This document shows positions 20,017 through 21,293 of a stretch of 21,293 nucleotides of DNA, one piece after another. The DNA is from Oppiella nova (Eukaryota > Arthropoda > Arachnida > Sarcoptiformes > Oppiidae). The stretch is taken from assembly GCA_905397405.1 (NCBI GenBank), contig CAJPVJ010000701.1, positions 1 to 21,293 of the forward strand. The letters run 5' to 3'. Both the position numbers and the translations under genes were made by a program. Under the pieces are notes generated by a model. It had not been told where the DNA came from and did no database searches. It worked only from the letters and a program-made list of their open reading frames with translations. Position 1 is the first letter of the stretch, and each line of letters begins with the position of its first letter.

Positions 20017-20622
20017 CCAAGGTAGAACTACCTGTACAAGTTATACTGACCAAATCTGATCAGGGTCGTTTTGTGTGATGAGACCTCGTGGGCTGACCAC
20101 TTATTAAAAAATATATTAGGTCCCCCCGATTGATTTAATCACGAAATATGCTTGCGTCAATAATGGTGACGTTCTCTGTATTGTACATTATAAATATACT
20201 ATAAATAAATATAAATATACATTATAAATATAAAAATCTTAAATACAGTGTACATTATAATTTTTATATTTATCTAAAACAATGGCGTACAGATATGGTT
20301 TCCAGAAACTAACTAGTGATGTATGTATTAAGTATTTATTACTATTTAAGCAAAGTCTAAACAACACTAAAATTTTAAAGTTTATAAACACATTAAGGAT
20401 TAAAGTAGCATTTATTCAAAAACTCATGAATATTAGTTTATTAATCATTTATGGCTATTACTTATTTACTCAAATATTTTTAATTTATGTTTAAAAAACT
20501 CTTACTAGTATATTAATCATTTGAATATTATTTTGTGTTTAATATATATTTAAGTCATATTACTATTTAAAATGAAATTCATAGTCACTTGTAAATCATA
20601 AAATACTAGTGTTTTATTATAC
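20017..20622. other. Spacer after the CARD-only gene
   Basis: Begins with a short out-of-frame remnant of the caspase linker (to about 20077), then AT-rich sequence. An open frame begins with ATG at 20282, and a GTATGT donor-like site follows 13 codons later (20321). It resembles a possible first exon, but I recognise nothing in it. No other gene is visible. Confidence 0.5.
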
Positions 20623-20696
20623 ACAAAATACAGTATATTTCATATAATATTTACTTTGAAAGAACGAACGAACGAATGAACAAACGAGCGAACGAG

Positions 20697-20762
<66 letters not shown>

Positions 20763-21097
20763 ATGTACTTATATAATAATGATGTTTACTTTAATACATT
20801 AGCTCTCCGATAGATACAGTAACTGTAGTCAATGCTACATTCCGGTATGTTTGGTACTTATTTAAACATACAGCGCACATAACATACATGCCAGTTTAAT
20901 GTTGCCATGAAACACGACATGTTATCTGGTTATATGTAAACTAAAGGTATTATTAAAGTATTTTTTACATTGTTTTTTATTACAGTGAAAATTATAAAAT
21001 TACTTGGTATTCAACTTATGCAATATAGTCACTATATTTGCAATGTGCTGAGCAAAATATATTTCTATATAATAAATATAAATATAATTATGAAATA
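20623..21097 (+). repeat. Upstream part of caspase-relative tandem unit, copy 2
   Basis: Counterpart of 18798-19297, leading to the start codon of the third caspase relative at 21098. It carries a small insertion relative to copy 1 (about 20949-20983, including TTTTTTATTACAG) and a different microsatellite composition. Confidence 0.9.
20660..20760. repeat. Compound AACG / GATA / GA microsatellite
   Basis: AACG-type tetranucleotides (about 20661-20692) pass into GATA repeats and then a pure GA run ending at 20760. The tract occupies the same place in the tandem unit as the GA/GGGA tract at 18858-18978, but has a different composition. Confidence 0.95.
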
Positions 21098-21223
21098 ATG
21101 GATTATGACATAAACAGGAATCTTTATATAAAAAATCTAAAGGAATATTTAGATGGAGTGGTAATCTCTGATAAATTTATGGATTTATTAAAAACACACC
21201 CGTGCTATTTGCCAAATGTTGTG
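21098..21223 (+). CDS. First exon of a third caspase relative (cut by window end)
   Basis: 42 codons from ATG at 21098 to a GTGAGT donor at 21224, phase 0, the same length and phase as exon 1 of the caspase and of the CARD-only gene. It differs from the CARD-only gene in only a few residues near the N-terminus (DINRNLY against NVDRSLY) and is identical from KNLKEYL onward. Whether it continues into a protease domain cannot be seen, because the window ends 70 bp into the intron. Confidence 0.85.
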
Positions 21224-21293
21224 GTGAGTAATATTAAAATTTTAAAAATTAACAACACTTTATATAATAATTAAAATTTACCGTAAAACAATT

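Noticed and set aside
20282-20494. Short frame starting MAYRYGFQKLTSD with a GTATGT donor-like site after codon 13
   Set aside because: It could be a first exon, but no partner exon is visible, I do not recognise the peptide, and the rest of the frame is AT-driven hydrophobic sequence. Not called as a gene.

Overview
This is AT-rich eukaryotic DNA. It has spliced genes with short GT-AG introns (about 60-280 nt), a gustatory-receptor-like seven-helix protein, a caspase and a hAT-type transposon remnant. That mix points to an arthropod. I lean towards a mite or other chelicerate, but this is an inference from gene content, not a sequence match. The window starts in a CT microsatellite and ends at a duplicated sequence node, so it may be a whole short scaffold.

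Left two thirds (1-12,651): a minus-strand array of a gene family that joins N-terminal RCC1 beta-propeller repeats to a C-terminal protein kinase domain, the reverse of the Nek8/Nek9 order. Gene B (2,688-6,042) encodes RCC1, then an intact-looking kinase, then a badly decayed second kinase domain. Gene A (9,083-12,621) is best modelled as RCC1, RCC1, then a kinase whose HRD motif has become HRN. An unflagged first exon of a third relative lies at 77-248. The kinase domains share intron positions and phases, and their N-lobe/C-lobe junction resembles the PEK (eIF2-alpha kinase) group. Each large kinase gene has a plus-strand chemoreceptor copy at its 3' end: an intact single-exon gene at 7,274-8,554 beside gene A, and a wrecked pseudogene at 2,419-2,645 beside gene B. 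The region therefore looks like two tandem copies of a [chemoreceptor / RCC1-kinase] unit that have since diverged.

Middle (12,650-16,600): about 4 kb of AT-rich DNA without recognisable genes. It contains a 537-bp non-autonomous hAT-like element with terminal inverted repeats, an exact 8-bp target site duplication and a remnant of a BED zinc finger.

Right end (16,609-21,293): a five-exon initiator-like caspase with a CARD-like prodomain (361 aa), followed by two tandem relatives in units of about 1.8 kb. The first encodes only the prodomain (95 aa), because a frameshift and loss of downstream sequence remove the protease. The second is cut by the window end after its first exon. The CARD-only copy may be a decoy regulator or a decaying duplicate.

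Several exact local duplications look like assembly artefacts: 136 bp on both sides of a single N at 6,990; two 128-bp tandem copies in the CARD-only gene; and a repeat around the N at 18,915. They should not be read as biology without checking reads.
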